DNA of 64,000 bases from positions 60,001 through 124,000 of the forward strand of contig JBBHKE010002929.1 in assembly GCA_037447655.1 (NCBI GenBank), given 5' to 3'. This DNA comes from Zygnema cylindricum. Taxonomy: Eukaryota > Streptophyta > Zygnematophyceae > Zygnematales > Zygnemataceae. Both the position numbers and the translations under genes were made by a program. Below the pieces are notes generated by a model. It searched no databases. It was not told where the DNA came from and was given only the letters and a program-made list of their open reading frames with translations. The first letter of the stretch is position 1. Every line of letters starts with the position of its first letter. Below, piece after piece: positions 20,769 to 33,148 of this stretch.

Positions 20769-21716
20769 TGTTATCCATAGCCTCTTTCAGCCATGGATTA
20801 CTCTCAGAAGCACCACAAGCTACCCCCAAAACAATTGTGTTTCAGATAGCACAGATTACTCCAAAATAAACAAACTAACCTCAAACTGCACCAATATGCA
20901 TTATACTATAGAAATTGTAAACTCCCAAAGTTACAGCCATATCCACCAAGGAATCTAAAAGATATAAGCTCCACAGTTTCCCAAAAATAGCTGACAACTT
21001 TTCAAACTAACCAGGTAGACTTCTCACATAATTCTACAGAGATAACAGGATAGAGTGAAACTACACATGCATATATTTTTTTGATCATAAAATAACTTCA
21101 AAAAGTTTTACATCAAAACATCAATCAAAGTGGTCACGCCAACAAGTCAAAGTTGCAAACAAACAGTTTGCCATAGCTTTGATAAACTTGACAGTGAGAA
21201 TGAAAATAATCTAAGTTCTACAACTTATACTCAGAGATTTCATTACTGAATGTACGCAGGCACCCTAGCCGTATGTTATCTACCACCTACCGAAATCATG
21301 GTGAGTATACCCAAGTAATTTGAGGTATGTCAAAATGAATAAATCTACACTAATAAACTAATTAGCAAAAAGACAAACCTCTGTTGTATAGAATATTTAA
21401 AGCGACAACTCTGCAAAATCCGCATACTAAGCGAAAACTTTCTTAGTCACTTGTGATCCTCTTATATATATCGTTCTTCGACTTGATTCATATAAACCGC
21501 AGCTGCGTTGTCCCGTTCGATATGTGACACGCGTATGTGGATATCGGCGTCATTCAATTAGTCCCCTACATCACTTTAGTTTTTTTCGTACGTTTGCTCC
21601 CCCAATATGTGAATCCATTGAAACCTCCACATTAAATCCAATTAATAATTTATGCGCAAAATGTCGGAAGCGCCCACATAGTTGTGTACGCACGAAACTA
21701 CATTTTCAACACAACA
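20769..21716 (-). repeat. 5' LTR of element I
   Basis: 948 bp; on the minus strand it ends TGGATAACA, directly followed by the primer-binding site. It carries the CGTGCGTACACAA block that marks this LTR family at its 5' end. Confidence 0.75.
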
Positions 21717-23713
21717 GCCACCAAGGCCGCACCAGGTATTTCAGACCTCCAGAGGTGCAGTTTAATTGGACAGAGTATGGACTTCAATGCAGTCACATGG
21801 GTCTTCATGCATGCTCTTGCCTTTTCCAGTCTCCAGTCCCCATTTTCTCGGGCTAGCTACCTTCAAGCTCCTTAATTGTTGGCGATGCAAGCCACTTTGC
21901 AACTTGAAGGGGGGACGGAAGCAACGAGAAAATTCACAACTCAAATTCCACATTCAAGTATAACACCGAACCCGAAGGTTTCTCCAGTAGGGGGGAGCGG
22001 AGGCTCAAGAGGGGACAGCTTAGTTGAAGTTTTCAGCACTAGTGTCTTAACCGGAGGGGGAAGAGTAGACCCACAAGTAGGACTAGAATTCGATATCACC
22101 TGCTGGGGCGGAACATCGAAAGCATGGGCAGCAGTGGAACCAAGGAAGATGGATTGGTTCTTAGGGGAGCAGTTGGACCCTCAACAGAAGGCCTAGCTCT
22201 CAAAACTATTGGCAAGGAACAAATAAGTGTTCTCTTGGTCAAACACCAATGTCGACATTTACAAAGGAACCCCTTTCCGAATCGATTAGATAGACAAGAC
22301 GGCAAGTGTTTGGCAGAGGCAGTACACTCTCAACTTCAAAGAAAAAGAGTTCATCACAGCCAAAGTCCAAACCTTGGCGGAAGCCGGATTGGTGCAAGAG
22401 AGTACATGACACCATGGGTTCGCTTATCCGACAGTTCCGTCGCCCTAGTAGGATTCGTCCGGGAAAACTGTAGATTTTCGAATGTGTGGAGACTATCGAA
22501 TGTTAAACCTGCAACCATATCTCACCAATATCTGATGCCAACCTCGGAAGAGATATTTGACTCTCTTGCTACAATTTACTCCACCGTAGACATGAAGCTT
22601 GGGTTTCAACAAATCACGATGGAACCGAAGCACCGAGAGAGGACTGCATTTTGGGCAGGGTCAAGGCTGTATGATTGGATCTACATTCTTTTCGGGCTAA
22701 AGAATGCACCGGCAAAATTGGAACGAGCGATGGACCAAGCTCTCCGAGGAATCCATTGTGCACTGTGATACATTGATGATGTTATCATTCTCTCTAAGAC
22801 CTTTGAGGAACACTTGGAGCACGTCCAGATTGTCCTCCAGGCCCTCTAAGCAGTTGGCTTGAAATGTCACCCGAGCAAAGGTATTTTTGGGGTGCAGAAA
22901 TCATTTACCTTAGACAAGAAGTGACCCCTAAGACAATAGGCCCCCATATGGTTAAGGTGGCAATCCTTGAAGCCCTCCCCCCACCGCAAGACGTCTTGGC
23001 CCTTTGCACTTATCTGGGCCTAGCGAATTACTATCGAAGATTTATTCCCGAGTTTAGCAGTCACGTAAGCCTTTAAATCAGTTACTGCGAAAGGACCAAG
23101 AGTGGCAGTGGGCAGAAGAACAACATATATCCTTCCAGTTTTTAAAGGAAACGCTCAAGCAGCACCCCATGCTCCAGATGCCTGATCACCAGAAACCTTT
23201 CTTCCTTTACACAGATTGGAGCATGATTGGATTAGGGGCAGTTTTGGCTCAAATAGATGACGTCGGGGCTGATTGTATTGTGGCTTACTTCGGCAGGAGC
23301 AATTATAGAGCGGAGGGGAATTATAGCAGTTACCATGGAAAGCTTCTCTTAGCTGTTTAGGCCATTCAACACTTTTGGCCCTATTTATACGGGATACACT
23401 TCACCCTCATTACGGATCATCAACCTCTCAAATGGATCATAGAAAATAGTAAATTGACCGGCAAACTCGCGAGATGGGTTATGATCTTACAGGAATACGA
23501 TTTTAGTATTGTCCATCGGGCAAGGGAAATCCACTGGATCGCCGACGGACTTAGCAAAAATCCAGACCCCTCCACACTTGACTCTACCGGTGCTCTGCAT
23601 AATGAGGACCCCGAGATCAGTTTCGGACTTAATCAAGCCTCCTCTGCCTTAATCTGGCTTCCTCAATCTGGCGGGGAACTGCGACTTATGCGGTAGACGT
23701 GGAAGGGCAGGCC
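21717..23713 (+). pseudogene. Ty3/gypsy pol (element J): reverse transcriptase and RNase H
   Basis: Readable in pieces across several frames. RT begins near 22300 with NFKEKEFITAKVQTLAEAGL. It continues MPTSEEIFDSLATIYSTVDM, GFQQITMEPKHRERTAFW and the catalytic box YIDDVIILS (about 22770). RNase H follows: PFFLYTDWSMIGLGAVLAQ (about 23195), then ITDHQPLKW and REIHWIADGLSKNPD. The DNA-binding, strand-transferring and RNA-degrading activities would belong to the gypsy replication cycle. At least eight stops or frameshifts kill it, e.g. TGA just before YIDD. The integrase lies beyond the solo LTR at 23719. Confidence 0.85.
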
Positions 23714-23718
23714 CTAAT

Positions 23719-24946
23719 TGTTGAAATTGGTGTAATTTCTAGGTCTATATTAGGATGGAAATAGAGCAAAGGCAGTCTGCCTCTAACTCCCTTCTCCAAG
23801 TCCCCACACTTGTTATAGTCACTGAAGGCTGGATAGGGAGCTAGAGGCATGGCTGCCTATGCCCTGTAGAGATAAAGGGCGTAGTTTAGGTAGATTTACC
23901 AAATTGGGGTTTGACGAATCCAAGATTTGATCCTGGTACCTACCGTCTGTCAGAATAGTATTAGCCGGTAGCCTTATCCTATATTCTAGCAACTAGATGG
24001 GATATATAGGGTTTATCATTTATATAAACAGATACACTGCAAGAAGAGAGAGAGAAAAATGATTAATCAACAATTTCTTTGTGACCCTAGTGGGATTTGA
24101 ACCTAGGTCTACGTATCAAAATAGCCATACTCCCTATCCATTAAGGCGTTGAAAAAACGATATATATTGAGTTCGAATATTACTTAAACGTATTACATAC
24201 TCCATTTCACGGATTACAAAACGAAATGACGTCAAATTTAAACGAACACGATTAATAATGGATTTCAGATCGGATGGTTTACAATGGAAGCGAAGCACCG
24301 GAGTGGACATTTGGCGGTTTGCAAGCCAAACGTCTACGGATGACACGTGGCAAGCTATGAGTGGACGGCGGTTATTACTTTAGGAGCGATCATGACTCAG
24401 GAACTAACAAGCGTCAGCGTGACATTCGTACAAGAAGTACCGCGACAATTTTACTTCTAGTACTTTACACTCTTGTAATTGGTTGTTTATAATTGTAGTA
24501 AGGTGTTGAGAGAGGGATTTAGGACTTATAATATTTTGGTAGGTTGCCGCCTCTCTCCGAGAAAGCATTTGTCTGAATCGGCAAAATTTGCCATTCAACA
24601 AAAACTAATTCAGTTGACAAGTTTCGTGATTCTTTTTTCTATGGACTCAGAGGAGTCCAGGCTACATAAGGATGTAGTTAGTCAAAGTTTTTGCTTGCCA
24701 AGGTGGCAGTATTTCTTAGGGAAAGTCAAAGTGTATAAATGTGTCCAAAACTCATGTTCTAACTTTGCAATCTGTGGTGGAACTAAGCACACAGAAAGTC
24801 TTATTTCACAGGGGTGAAGTTGTATTGTGGTTCTGATTGTCAAGGTGTTAGTCATTTGGGTTTATATAAACTTAGAGTCGCCACTATCTAGATAAGCTTC
24901 TTTATATTTGCTAATTCTGTGGGGGAATGGAGCCAATAGAATTTCA
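23719..24946 (+). mobile_element. Solo copia LTR (a) inside gypsy pol
   Basis: 1228 bp, TGTTGAAATT to AATTTCA, with flanks CTAAT (23714-23718) and CCAAT (24947-24951), a 4/5 target duplication. Gypsy RNase H reads up to it and integrase resumes after it. It contains two antisense tRNA-like modules (about 23930-24003 and 24088-24150), a CACGTG box near 24343, and the AGAATTTCA end shared with 28121 and 41222. Confidence 0.85.
24088..24150 (-). other. Second tRNA-like module in solo LTR a
   Basis: Minus strand: CGCCTTAATGGATAGGGAG (A-box-like, as in tRNA D-arms) and GGTTCAAATCCCA (B-box). A counterpart lies at 27333-27403 in LTR b. Acceptor-stem pairing is not convincing, so it is not called a tRNA gene. 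Confidence 0.55.
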
Positions 24947-24951
24947 CCAAT

Positions 24952-26330
24952 AGGAGTCGGACGAAAAGATATTTGGAATGATCCTGGTTCTCTCCAATCC
25001 ATCTAGCAGGGTTCACCTCTTCCCCATTTGGCCGGAGTTCAATTATCTCGTGTGCAGACCCAGATGGCGGCTTATGATTGGAACCAAGGCATTCTCCTAC
25101 GAAAATGGGCGGATGGGACTGGGAAAGTGGTTTCTCCGCCCGCGGGTCGAGAAACTCTAATCTGCTACCTTCATAAGCAATGCGGGCACTTCGGACAGAA
25201 ATGAACCACTTCCCTAATCACAGGATATTTTTGGTGGCATGGGTTGCAGACCTAAGTCAACCGAATTGTACAAACACGCCGTTCCTCCGATTGAGTTAAG
25301 GTCGTTTCTGACAAAAAAGGCGGAACATAACTTCATTCTCTTCCCATTCGGGAAATGTTTTATCGATGGTCTCTTGATCTTTTTGGGCCTCTTCCAACCA
25401 GCAGACGGGGGAACCGCTTTGTGCTAGTTATGATAGAACATTTTTCAAAATGGATAGAATTGATGGTTCTGCCCTGGAGGGAATCGAAGTCGATTGCCGA
25501 TGCTTTTTTGCAGAGGGTGTTGTCACAGTTTGGGGTGCCAGCAAAATTTCTGACCGACCAAGGATCAAAATTTGCCGAAGAATTTTCAAACCTTTTCAAA
25601 ATGTGCCTTATTGACTATATGCTGACCAACCGTGACCATCTATAAACTGACGATTTGGCCAAAAGTACGTAGAGATAGTGAAGCGGTCAATATGGAAGTA
25701 TGCAGCCGAAGAAGATTTAGGGGAGTGGGACAGAAGGGTGTCTTGGATTGCCATGGGATACAAGTTCAGCAGGCAAGCTTCCCTCCACTCCTATAGCCTT
25801 TACTTCATCATATTTGGAAGACATCCCATCTTGCCCGGCTCAGCCTCAACCAAGCAGTGGTCTTTCCGGAAATGGATGACCAGGGGACAGTCAAAAAAAT
25901 GATCGCCGATATAGCCAAAGTATTCCACCGAGAGATACCTCTCACCATTTGAATTTACAAGCGGCTCAACACCGGGATCAGCTGTGGTATTCTCAACGCC
26001 GGAGTGGAAATTATGTACCACGGCAACTGCAATTTATGCCCATGGACTTTGTGTATCGGATGCAACAGAAAAAAGACACATTGTATATTTTTGCCGGGCG
26101 AGTAATTTTGAAAGTGGTGGAGGTTTCCAACAAAAGAGTTCCTACTTTGGAAGGGAAGGATGGCCAAAAACTTAAAGGAAATCAAATCAATGTAGCCCTT
26201 TGCCATCTTCGAGGATTGGAAGTCGAACCCACTTTCCACTTATCATACTTTGTCGATCCTCGTTTTTGTTCCTCAGCGTGCACTCTGTCCTCCCAGCTAG
26301 GAATCGTCTTCGTTTGCCATCAATGCAACT
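24952..26330 (+). pseudogene. Ty3/gypsy integrase and C-terminus (element J)
   Basis: Continues the pol broken at 23713. The catalytic core is clear at 25370-25640: DLFGPLPTSRRGNRFVLVMI, then FSKWIELMVLP and FGVPAKFLTDQGSKF, which hold the first two Asp of the DDE triad. Downstream pieces (AGKLPSTPI, LQAAQHRDQLWYSQRRSG) match the region before the C-terminal domain. 25984-26240 reads DFVYRMQQKKDTLYIFAGRV and RGLEVEP, a chromo-like or SH3-like tail. Multiple stops; not functional. Confidence 0.8.
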
Positions 26331-26451
26331 AGTGCTGACATCAATCATTTCTCCCCTCCTCTTAGGAACCACTCCCTCAACCCTCCATCACATGGTTCTG
26401 TGGGAATTGCGAATTGGGCAAGTAACCATTTTATTTATATATCTTAGTTAT

Positions 26452-26981
26452 GATTGTCTAAGAGGGGGGAAATTGGGATATCAACCCGATTACCAAAAAT
26501 TAACCCTTTTCCTCGGCCAGATGGGGAAAAGGAGGGGGAGGGGGTATCTTTTTCATCTGCCCACTCATTCATTCACATTGTTTGTCTTATTATCTCTTAT
26601 GTTTTGCATGCATGCCTACGGGAGGGATAGTGGCAGAAATAGGCAAGATCACCATCATGGGAAGCATCCACATCTGGGGTTATTTGTAGAACTCCAATGT
26701 AGGCCGTTGTTGGCAGTTGACTTTTATCTTATGTTTCCCAGGCACGCTCAACAGTTTTCAAGCTTGTGTGTGTTTTTGTCACACCTTCATTTACCAAAGA
26801 TTTTCAGGCCCTTTCAACCCTGTACCGTCACAAGTGTACGAAAAAAGGAGTGCACCAAACTAAACAATATTCGTGCATTTCCCAAAATGAGCGTGACGCA
26901 TTTGATTTCGTGTCCGACAAAGACTAGACGACAAAGTTATTTTGCCTCAAAGATTGCAATTTCGTTACATAAGACCAGTTG
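26452..26981 (+). repeat. Probable gypsy LTR part (element J 3' end)
   Basis: Starts after a G-rich polypurine tract (TAAGAGGGGGGAAATTGGG). About 300 bp (26500-26760) reappear at 29090-29337, with shared blocks GATGGGGAAAAGGAGGGGGA and GATCACCATCATGGGAAGCA. A TATA-like TTATTTGTAG/TTATTTAAAG sits at the same place in both copies. Interrupted at 26981 by solo LTR b. Confidence 0.6.
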
Positions 26982-28121
26982 CCGTTGATATTTGTGTATT
27001 TTCTAAGTCTGTTTTGGGATAGAAAATGGCAGAGGCAGTGTGCCTCTAACTTCCTTCTCCAAGCCCCCAAACTTGACGTAGTCGTTGCAGGCTAGAGAGG
27101 GAGCTAGAGTCATGGCTGCCAAAGTTGTCTAGAGAGACAGAGAGTAAGTTTGGTAGATTTACCAAAAATGTATTCCCAGTATTTGATCCTGGTACCTACC
27201 GTCCGTCAAATGACCTGCAGCCGTTAGCATTATCCTATAGTCTACGACCAATGTTGAGATATATAGGGTACGATAGGTATATAAAAATTTATACATAGAG
27301 AATACGAACTAAATGATGACCAAATTGTTGCATTTGCCCAGATTTGAACTTGGGTCTACGAAACACTAGGAGTCGTATGCCTTATTCACTTAGGCGTTGA
27401 CAACTGATAGACGTATGTGGCTTGATACTTAAATAGAACATTAGTGACGACGCTTTCATTTAATGGACCGAATTGACGTCGTTAGAATTTCAACGAACGT
27501 GAAAAAGGACGAAGGCATTAGAAATTCAATGGTCGGAAAAAGATTTGGCGCGTCGTCAAGATCGAACGGTTGAACATCGTTGTGTTTTAAATGGACGGCA
27601 CGCGTGACTGTCGGCCTGCCCGAATGGCTATTTTGGCAACGCTTCACAAAAATGGAGGAAAATGACACGTGGCACCATCCTATAAGATGCCGGAGAAGAG
27701 AGGGACAGAATGGCGACGACTTATTTGCCACGTGGCACACCGAGAGTGGTGCCGTATAATTCCGTACATAAAGTACGGCGGCTATCGTACTTTGTATGTA
27801 CGTTATAGAGTGTATGATAATTTGAGTAGGTTCTTAGTGCTTAGAGATTTTTGGAAGCCTTCTCTTCCAGAGGCATGCTGTATAAATTCGTTGTCTTTGA
27901 ACAACCATAACTTGATGCTCATTCAAGCAAATTCAGTGATTCTTTTTGGGGCCAACTCAACGGAGTCCACGCTACACAGGGGTGTAGTGTGAATCTTTAT
28001 TGGGGTTTTGATTGTCAAGGTGTCAGTCATTTGGGTTTGTATCAACTTGGAGTCGGGAGTATCTAGATAAGCTTCTTTGGATCTGCGATTTCTGTGGGGG
28101 AATGGAGCCCATAAAATTTCA
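26982..28121 (+). mobile_element. Solo copia LTR (b)
   Basis: 1140 bp, (C)GTTGATATT to AAATTTCA, with perfect 5-bp duplication GTTGC at 26977-26981 and 28122-28126. It has two antisense tRNA-like modules (about 27176-27250 and 27333-27403) and two CACGTG boxes (27662 and 27729). Confidence 0.85.
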
Positions 28122-28126
28122 GTTGC

Positions 28127-29337
28127 CACCAGCCCTCGTTGGGGGTACATTGTGGAATGCCACATAACTTTTCAGATTGTAATCTAGATTTTGCTATAAA
28201 ATGTCAGTAGGATTTCAGTTCAGGTCCAACTGTCTCTCGATCCATTAATTACCTTAGGTCAAAGTTTGGCGTTTTTGTGTCATTTCACTACTTTGTCACC
28301 TAATAGTGGAACGAATGTTGACTTTGGGCCGCGGATTTAGCCGCACTCGGATGTATCACATTTTGCCCCAAGTGTGGTACGGATTATTTTGTCTTCGGTC
28401 AGTTGAATAGCACTTGATCTACGCTCATTGGTTAATTGCATAGCATTGACCTTTTGGACCTGAAACTGGACAAACTTTGATGTATAAGGCACTTGGATCC
28501 GAAGGAGACATGCTGCATTTTTAGTACTGTCTCTTGAGAAAACTTCCCAAAAATCCATGCAAACATTTTGTTGAAGAATCTTTGTCTTTTGTGTGTGTGA
28601 CTCTATTGCCATCTTGGTTTTAAATCTACCTTTTGTGGAGATCGCTTTACGGGCGAGTAGTTGGCACTATCAATCCTTTGAGCAATTTTGACGTTTTGCT
28701 GTTGAAACCGAAAAGAGTCTTGTCGGTTTTGAGCTGCGAAAACCAAGGGGTGAAGGAGGATCTTACCTGTTTTCGGTACCATCAAGAGAGATTTCGTCCT
28801 CTCATTTTGTCAACGCTTGCTTTGCCATCATTTTTAATTCTATATTGTATTCTATTTTTTGAGACAAGGTGATATTGTTAAATCTGAAACGTCCAATTCT
28901 TTTATTTATTATATTTCTACGTGGAAAATCTTTTGTGTCCTTGTTGGTAGTTCTCTAGCTTCGACGGTATTTTAGCCGGAGTAGACAGCTAGAACCTTTT
29001 GGATAAGAAAGGGGGTTTTGGGGGAGCATTTGTTAGACTTTCAGCGGATAAGCATTTGGGATATCAGTCGGATTACTAAAAACCTACCTCATTTTCCTAG
29101 CCAGATGGGGAAAAGGAGGGGGAGGGGATATCTTTTTCATCCTCCCACTTATTCATTCACATTGCTTGTCCTATTGTCTCCTATGTTTTGCATGCCTGCC
29201 TATAGGAGGAATGGCGGCAGAAATGGGCATGATCACCATCATGGGAAGCATCCCCATCTGGGGTTATTTAAAGGACTCTTATGCACGCTGTTGCTAGCCG
29301 TTGGCCTTTATCTTATGTTTCACAAGCACGCTCGACA
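28127..29337 (+). repeat. Rest of gypsy LTR and a second partial copy
   Basis: 28127-28990 shows no coding signal and is taken as the continuation of the LTR split by solo LTR b. A G-rich run (GAAAGGGGGTTTTGGGGGAG, about 29008-29027) then precedes a second copy of the 26457-26760 segment. Whether this is a tandem LTR or a second gypsy insertion is not resolved. It stops at 29337 against copia E. Confidence 0.45.
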
Positions 29338-29627
29338 CCACCCATACTCGGGTGGATCCCTCTTACCTCTGAAAGCACACATTTGTCTGCCTGGAATGTT
29401 GACATGCTTTTCGGTGTTTTTCGTATTAAGAAAAAGCTCCTTAAGCTCCTCTTCCACTTCAATTGCTTTGTCCTCTTCCTCATCATATACTTGAGTCAGG
29501 AAAGCCTTTTTCTTTCCTCCATCCCTTCAGGTTCCTCGTCAATATTTCAATCAAAGATCTGCAAGTTTGGCACAATTTGCCATATAGTGTACCGGTTTCT
29601 TGCAAAATTGACATAATCCTCCTCGAG
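29338..29627 (-). pseudogene. Copia E Gag, C-terminal part with CCHC zinc knuckle
   Basis: Minus strand: CQFCKKPVHYMANCAKLADL, a CX2CX4HX4C nucleocapsid knuckle, then KKKAFLTQVYDEEEDKAIE and GRQMCAF. It is the direct continuation of the Gag at 45012-45923, from which it was separated by insertion of copia B (duplication AAGTT at 29628-29632 and 45007-45011). Confidence 0.75.
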
Positions 29628-29632
29628 AAGTT

Positions 29633-30642
29633 TAAAATTTCGTGTCCTCCATTGGACAACAGAATTCAAGAAGCCTCTAGGTAGTTTTTAGCTAACCCAC
29701 TTTCAACCACAACCACTACTGCCCCAGCAGACAAGTTGACAATCTGACTACTCACCTGTGCATTCAGGACTCATTTGAGTCCGTAGGAAAAAGGATCACT
29801 AAAAACGACCAACCAGCCGATGAGTTATGAGATGGCAAAGATGCCAATTATACAAACTCTCAAACACAGAGGTGACTGTCTAACAAAAAATGATAAGTCT
29901 TAATTCTCTCTCATAATCCCTATCTACTGCAATACGAACCAATCAGGCCAATCGGATAAATGTACAGTACAAAAAAGTACTTTTGCCGCTGTACTTTCTG
30001 TCCGACATGTGTACGACAAGACTATTAAGTGGACGCAAGTCCACATTTTACTTGTCCATATGTTCCTCGGAATTCTTGAGACCAAATGTTATCCCTCCAC
30101 GTGGCGCCAGGTCATGCCACGCCACAAAACGCCAAAGTGACCATTCCGGGATCGCGACGGTGATATGCTCCGTTGGATAAAACCGATATTCAATGTCAGC
30201 CATCGAAACAAATGTCCGATTCATTTGTTTTCTGCGAAATCATGTTCGCACGGTATATTAACTACTTCTACATTCTTTCATTCGTAATTCCGTTAAATGA
30301 ATTAAAGATCATAACACAGTTTATATACTTGTCAAACCCTATGTATGTTAACGAACTTCTACAATAGATTGGTTAGAGGTGACGGCTACGCCTCGCTCTG
30401 CTGGTCGGAAGTTCGAGTCCTGCCGGACTCAACCCTTTGTTGAGAGTGACTTATGTCACTCCTTAGTCTTGTCTGTGGAGCTGAGGCAACCATGGCTCCA
30501 CCACTCTCTCTCTCCCTCAGTAACTACAACAAGTATGGGGGATAAAGGAAAGAGGTGGGGCACACTGCATGCGCTATAATTTTTTTTTCCTGTTAAGCTA
30601 TTCATATCTAGAAAATATACCATAAATCTAGTGATTTCAACA
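29633..30642 (-). repeat. 3' LTR of copia B
   Basis: 1010 bp, TGTTGAAATCAC at 30642 to GAAATTTTA at 29633 on the minus strand, preceded by a purine-rich tract (AATAAGGGTAG). The plus strand at 30366-30432 holds the tRNA-like module with hairpin GAGTCC (30415-30420) / GGACTC (30425-30430). A CCACGTGGC box lies near 30097. Confidence 0.8.
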
Positions 30643-30689
30643 CTACCCTTATTTTCTAGTCTAATTTTAACTTCTCTTTTAATCCACAT

Positions 30690-32138
30690 TTTCTTTGCAA
30701 TATTTTAACTTGGGAGAGGGCACAGGTTTGGTCATCATGTCAGCCTCCATTTCTTCATCAGGTTTATACACACGATACATAGTTTTATTTTCAACCATTT
30801 CCCTCACCAAGCTCAATCTTATGGCCATATGCTTAGCTTTGAAATGATGTTTTGGATTGGTTGCAATTGCAATGGCAACCTGATTATCACAAAAAACCTT
30901 ATGCACTCCCTCTTTCATGTACCCCAATTCTTGTAACCAAGACTTGACCCACATCAATTTTTTCACAGTAGAATAAGAGGCCATATACTCAGGCTCCATA
31001 GTACATTGAGCAATCACCTTTTGTTGCTTGCTACTCCAACAGCAAGCGCCTTCCCCCACATACAACACATACCCAGAAGTTTATTTTCTCATAGGTGTAT
31101 CCCCATAACTGGCATCACTCCAAGTAGTGATATCAGTATGCTTCCCTCCCAAATTCAACCATAACTCTCTAGTGCCTACCAGATATCTCATGACTCTTTT
31201 GGCTGGCTCCGTGTCTCTCTTCCAAGGATCATTAAGACTCCTACTAAATACTCCAACTACAGCTGCAATGTCGGGCCTGGTACAATTCATAAAGTATATT
31301 AGACTTCCTACAACCTGCCTGTAAGGGATAGACTTCATAAATTCTCTCTCTTTTGGACTAATTTGATCATCCTAGATTATCAATCCTCCTTCTACACTCC
31401 CATCACTTACTTTCTTCAAGTCCATGGGAGTGTTACAACTGTTTGTTTATTCCATTTGGAGTTTATCAAGCATGTTACCTATTGTTTTTTTTTGAGTAAG
31501 GCTAATGATTCTTTTCCCCCTGTATCTTTTGATTTAAATTCCCAAAAAAAAATCTTGCCTCCCTTAAATTTTTCATGTCATTTATGCTTCTAAGATCTTT
31601 CTTTAACTTATTGATCTTTTCCAAAGGCTTGCTTAACACCAACAGATCATCAAAATAAATTGCAATAAAAATCACACCATTCTCATCTTCAAACATATAG
31701 ATAGAATGGTCAGAGTTGATCCGGATATATCCCAGACCAGTGAGAAACTCATCTAATTTCTTATTCCAATATCGGGGAGCCTGTTTAAGTCTATACAAGG
31801 ACTTAATGAGCGTGCAGACTTTGCTCTCTTCTCCTTCCTCCAGGAGCCCCTCTGGTTACGGCATGAAGATTTCTTCCTCAAACTCACCATTGAGGAAGGC
31901 GGTCTTAATATCCATCTGATGTATTTCCATGTCTTCCGTTGCTACTAGAGTGAGGAGAATCCTTAATGATGGGAACCGAAAAACTAGAGCAAAAGTCTCC
32001 TCATAGTCAATCCCCTCCTTTTGGGTGAACCCATTTGCTACCAAACGAGCGTTATATCTCTCAATGGCAATATCCGGGTTCAGTTTTAGTCTAAATACCC
32101 ATTTATAGCCAATAGGTTTTCTGTCCTGAGGACAGTCC
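30690..32138 (-). pseudogene. Copia B reverse transcriptase and RNase H
   Basis: From right to left on the minus strand: GFTQKEGIDYEETFALVFRF, MDIKTAFLNGEFEEEIFMP, YRLKQAPRYWNKKLDEFL, then the catalytic box FDDLLVLSKPL (YVDD in active copia), and RPDIAAVVGVFSRSLNDPWK. RNase H follows: CTMEPEYMASYSTVKKLMWV, then DNQVAIAIATNPKHHFKAKH. The segment 31350-31560 is frame-disrupted. Part of one pol polyprotein. Confidence 0.8.
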
Positions 32139-33135
32139 TGTTAAAATAGTTCGATTTAGTGGGTATTTTCGAGGTCTGAAAATAGCAAAAGAAAAATTAA
32201 AGGCAGCCTGCCTCCACCCTCTCTCTCTCTCCCCCATACTTGTCGTAGTTATTGAAGGTGAGAAAGGATGATGGAGCCATGGCTGCCTTAGCTCTTTAAG
32301 CAGGACCAAAGAGTGACACAAGTAACTTTTTAACAAAAGGTGAGTCTGGTAGGACTCAAACCTCCAACCAGCAGATCGAGGCGTAGCCGTCAAACTCTAA
32401 TTGGTATGTTGTAGAAGTTTGTTAAAGTATATAGGGTTTAAATATTATTTAAACAATTCCAAATCCACTAAACTAATTAACGAAATTACTAATAAATCAC
32501 ATGGGAATTAGTTAGAATACAGTGCAAATGTCAAACCGCACTAAACAAATGTACCTGACATTTGTTTTGAACGGCTAGAGTTAAAAGCTGGTCTGGATGC
32601 GATGGCACTCATAATCGTCGAGATCCCGAAATAGCAGCTTTGGCGATTTTTGGGCGTGACATGACCTGGCGCCACGTGGCAGGGTAACATTTGGAAGCGG
32701 GAAACCCGGAGAGCCTGAGGACAAGTCTAAAAGAGACAGAAATCCACTCCATGGCCATGTAGTACACATGCCGTACAAAAAGTACATCATACATGGTACC
32801 TTTCTGTACTAAAAAGTCTTTTGATTGGTTCGTACGTCAATAGATAGGGGTTCTGAGAGGGGTTTAAGACTTAGAGTATTGAGGAGGTAGCCGCCTCTCT
32901 CCCAACAAGCTTGTATATAATCTGGCATCTTTGCTACCTGATAATTAATCCTTAGTTGGGCGATTTCAGTGATTCCTCTTTTTGTGGACTCACCGGAGTC
33001 CAAACTGCAGAGAGGTATAGTCATATTGTCTAGTTGTTTGCTTGTATAGCGGTTATGTTATTTGAAAGAGGGCTAGCTAAAAATCACCTAGAGGCTTCCT
33101 GAATTTTGTAGTCCAATGGGGGACATAGAATTGTA
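32139..33135 (+). repeat. 5' LTR of copia A
   Basis: 997 bp, TGTTAAAATAG to GAATTGTA, co-linear with 38642-39618. It contains the antisense tRNA-like module (about 32336-32402), CGCCACGTGGCA near 32672, several GTAC motifs, and a TATATAA-like box near 32915. Confidence 0.8.
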
Positions 33136-33148
33136 GGTTATGGGCCCA
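33136..33148 (+). other. Primer-binding site of copia A (initiator tRNA-Met anticodon arm)
   Basis: GGTTATGGGCCCA, starting at the base after the LTR, is the exact complement of the anticodon stem-loop of eukaryotic initiator tRNA-Met (TGGGCCCATAACC). This is the half-tRNA priming type known from Drosophila copia. The ATG within it (33140-33142) is in frame with Gag. Confidence 0.8.

Larger units (their letters stand above)
17108..21716 (-). mobile_element. Gag-only copia-like LTR element I, inserted in gypsy J
   Basis: Direct LTRs at 17108-18138 and 20769-21716 start TGTTGT and end ACAACA. Flanks CCCAC (17103-17107) and GCCAC (21717-21721) give a 4/5 target duplication. Transcription would run right to left. 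The primer-binding site GGTTATGTGCCCA (20756-20768, minus) abuts the 5' LTR. The internal region codes for Gag only; no protease, integrase or reverse transcriptase was found in 18139-20755. It looks like a non-autonomous derivative. Its LTR family also occurs as solo LTRs at 43106 and 48607. Confidence 0.75.

Noticed and set aside
24088-24150. Functional tRNA gene
   Set aside because: A- and B-boxes are good but the acceptor strands do not pair, and the same module recurs inside many LTRs.
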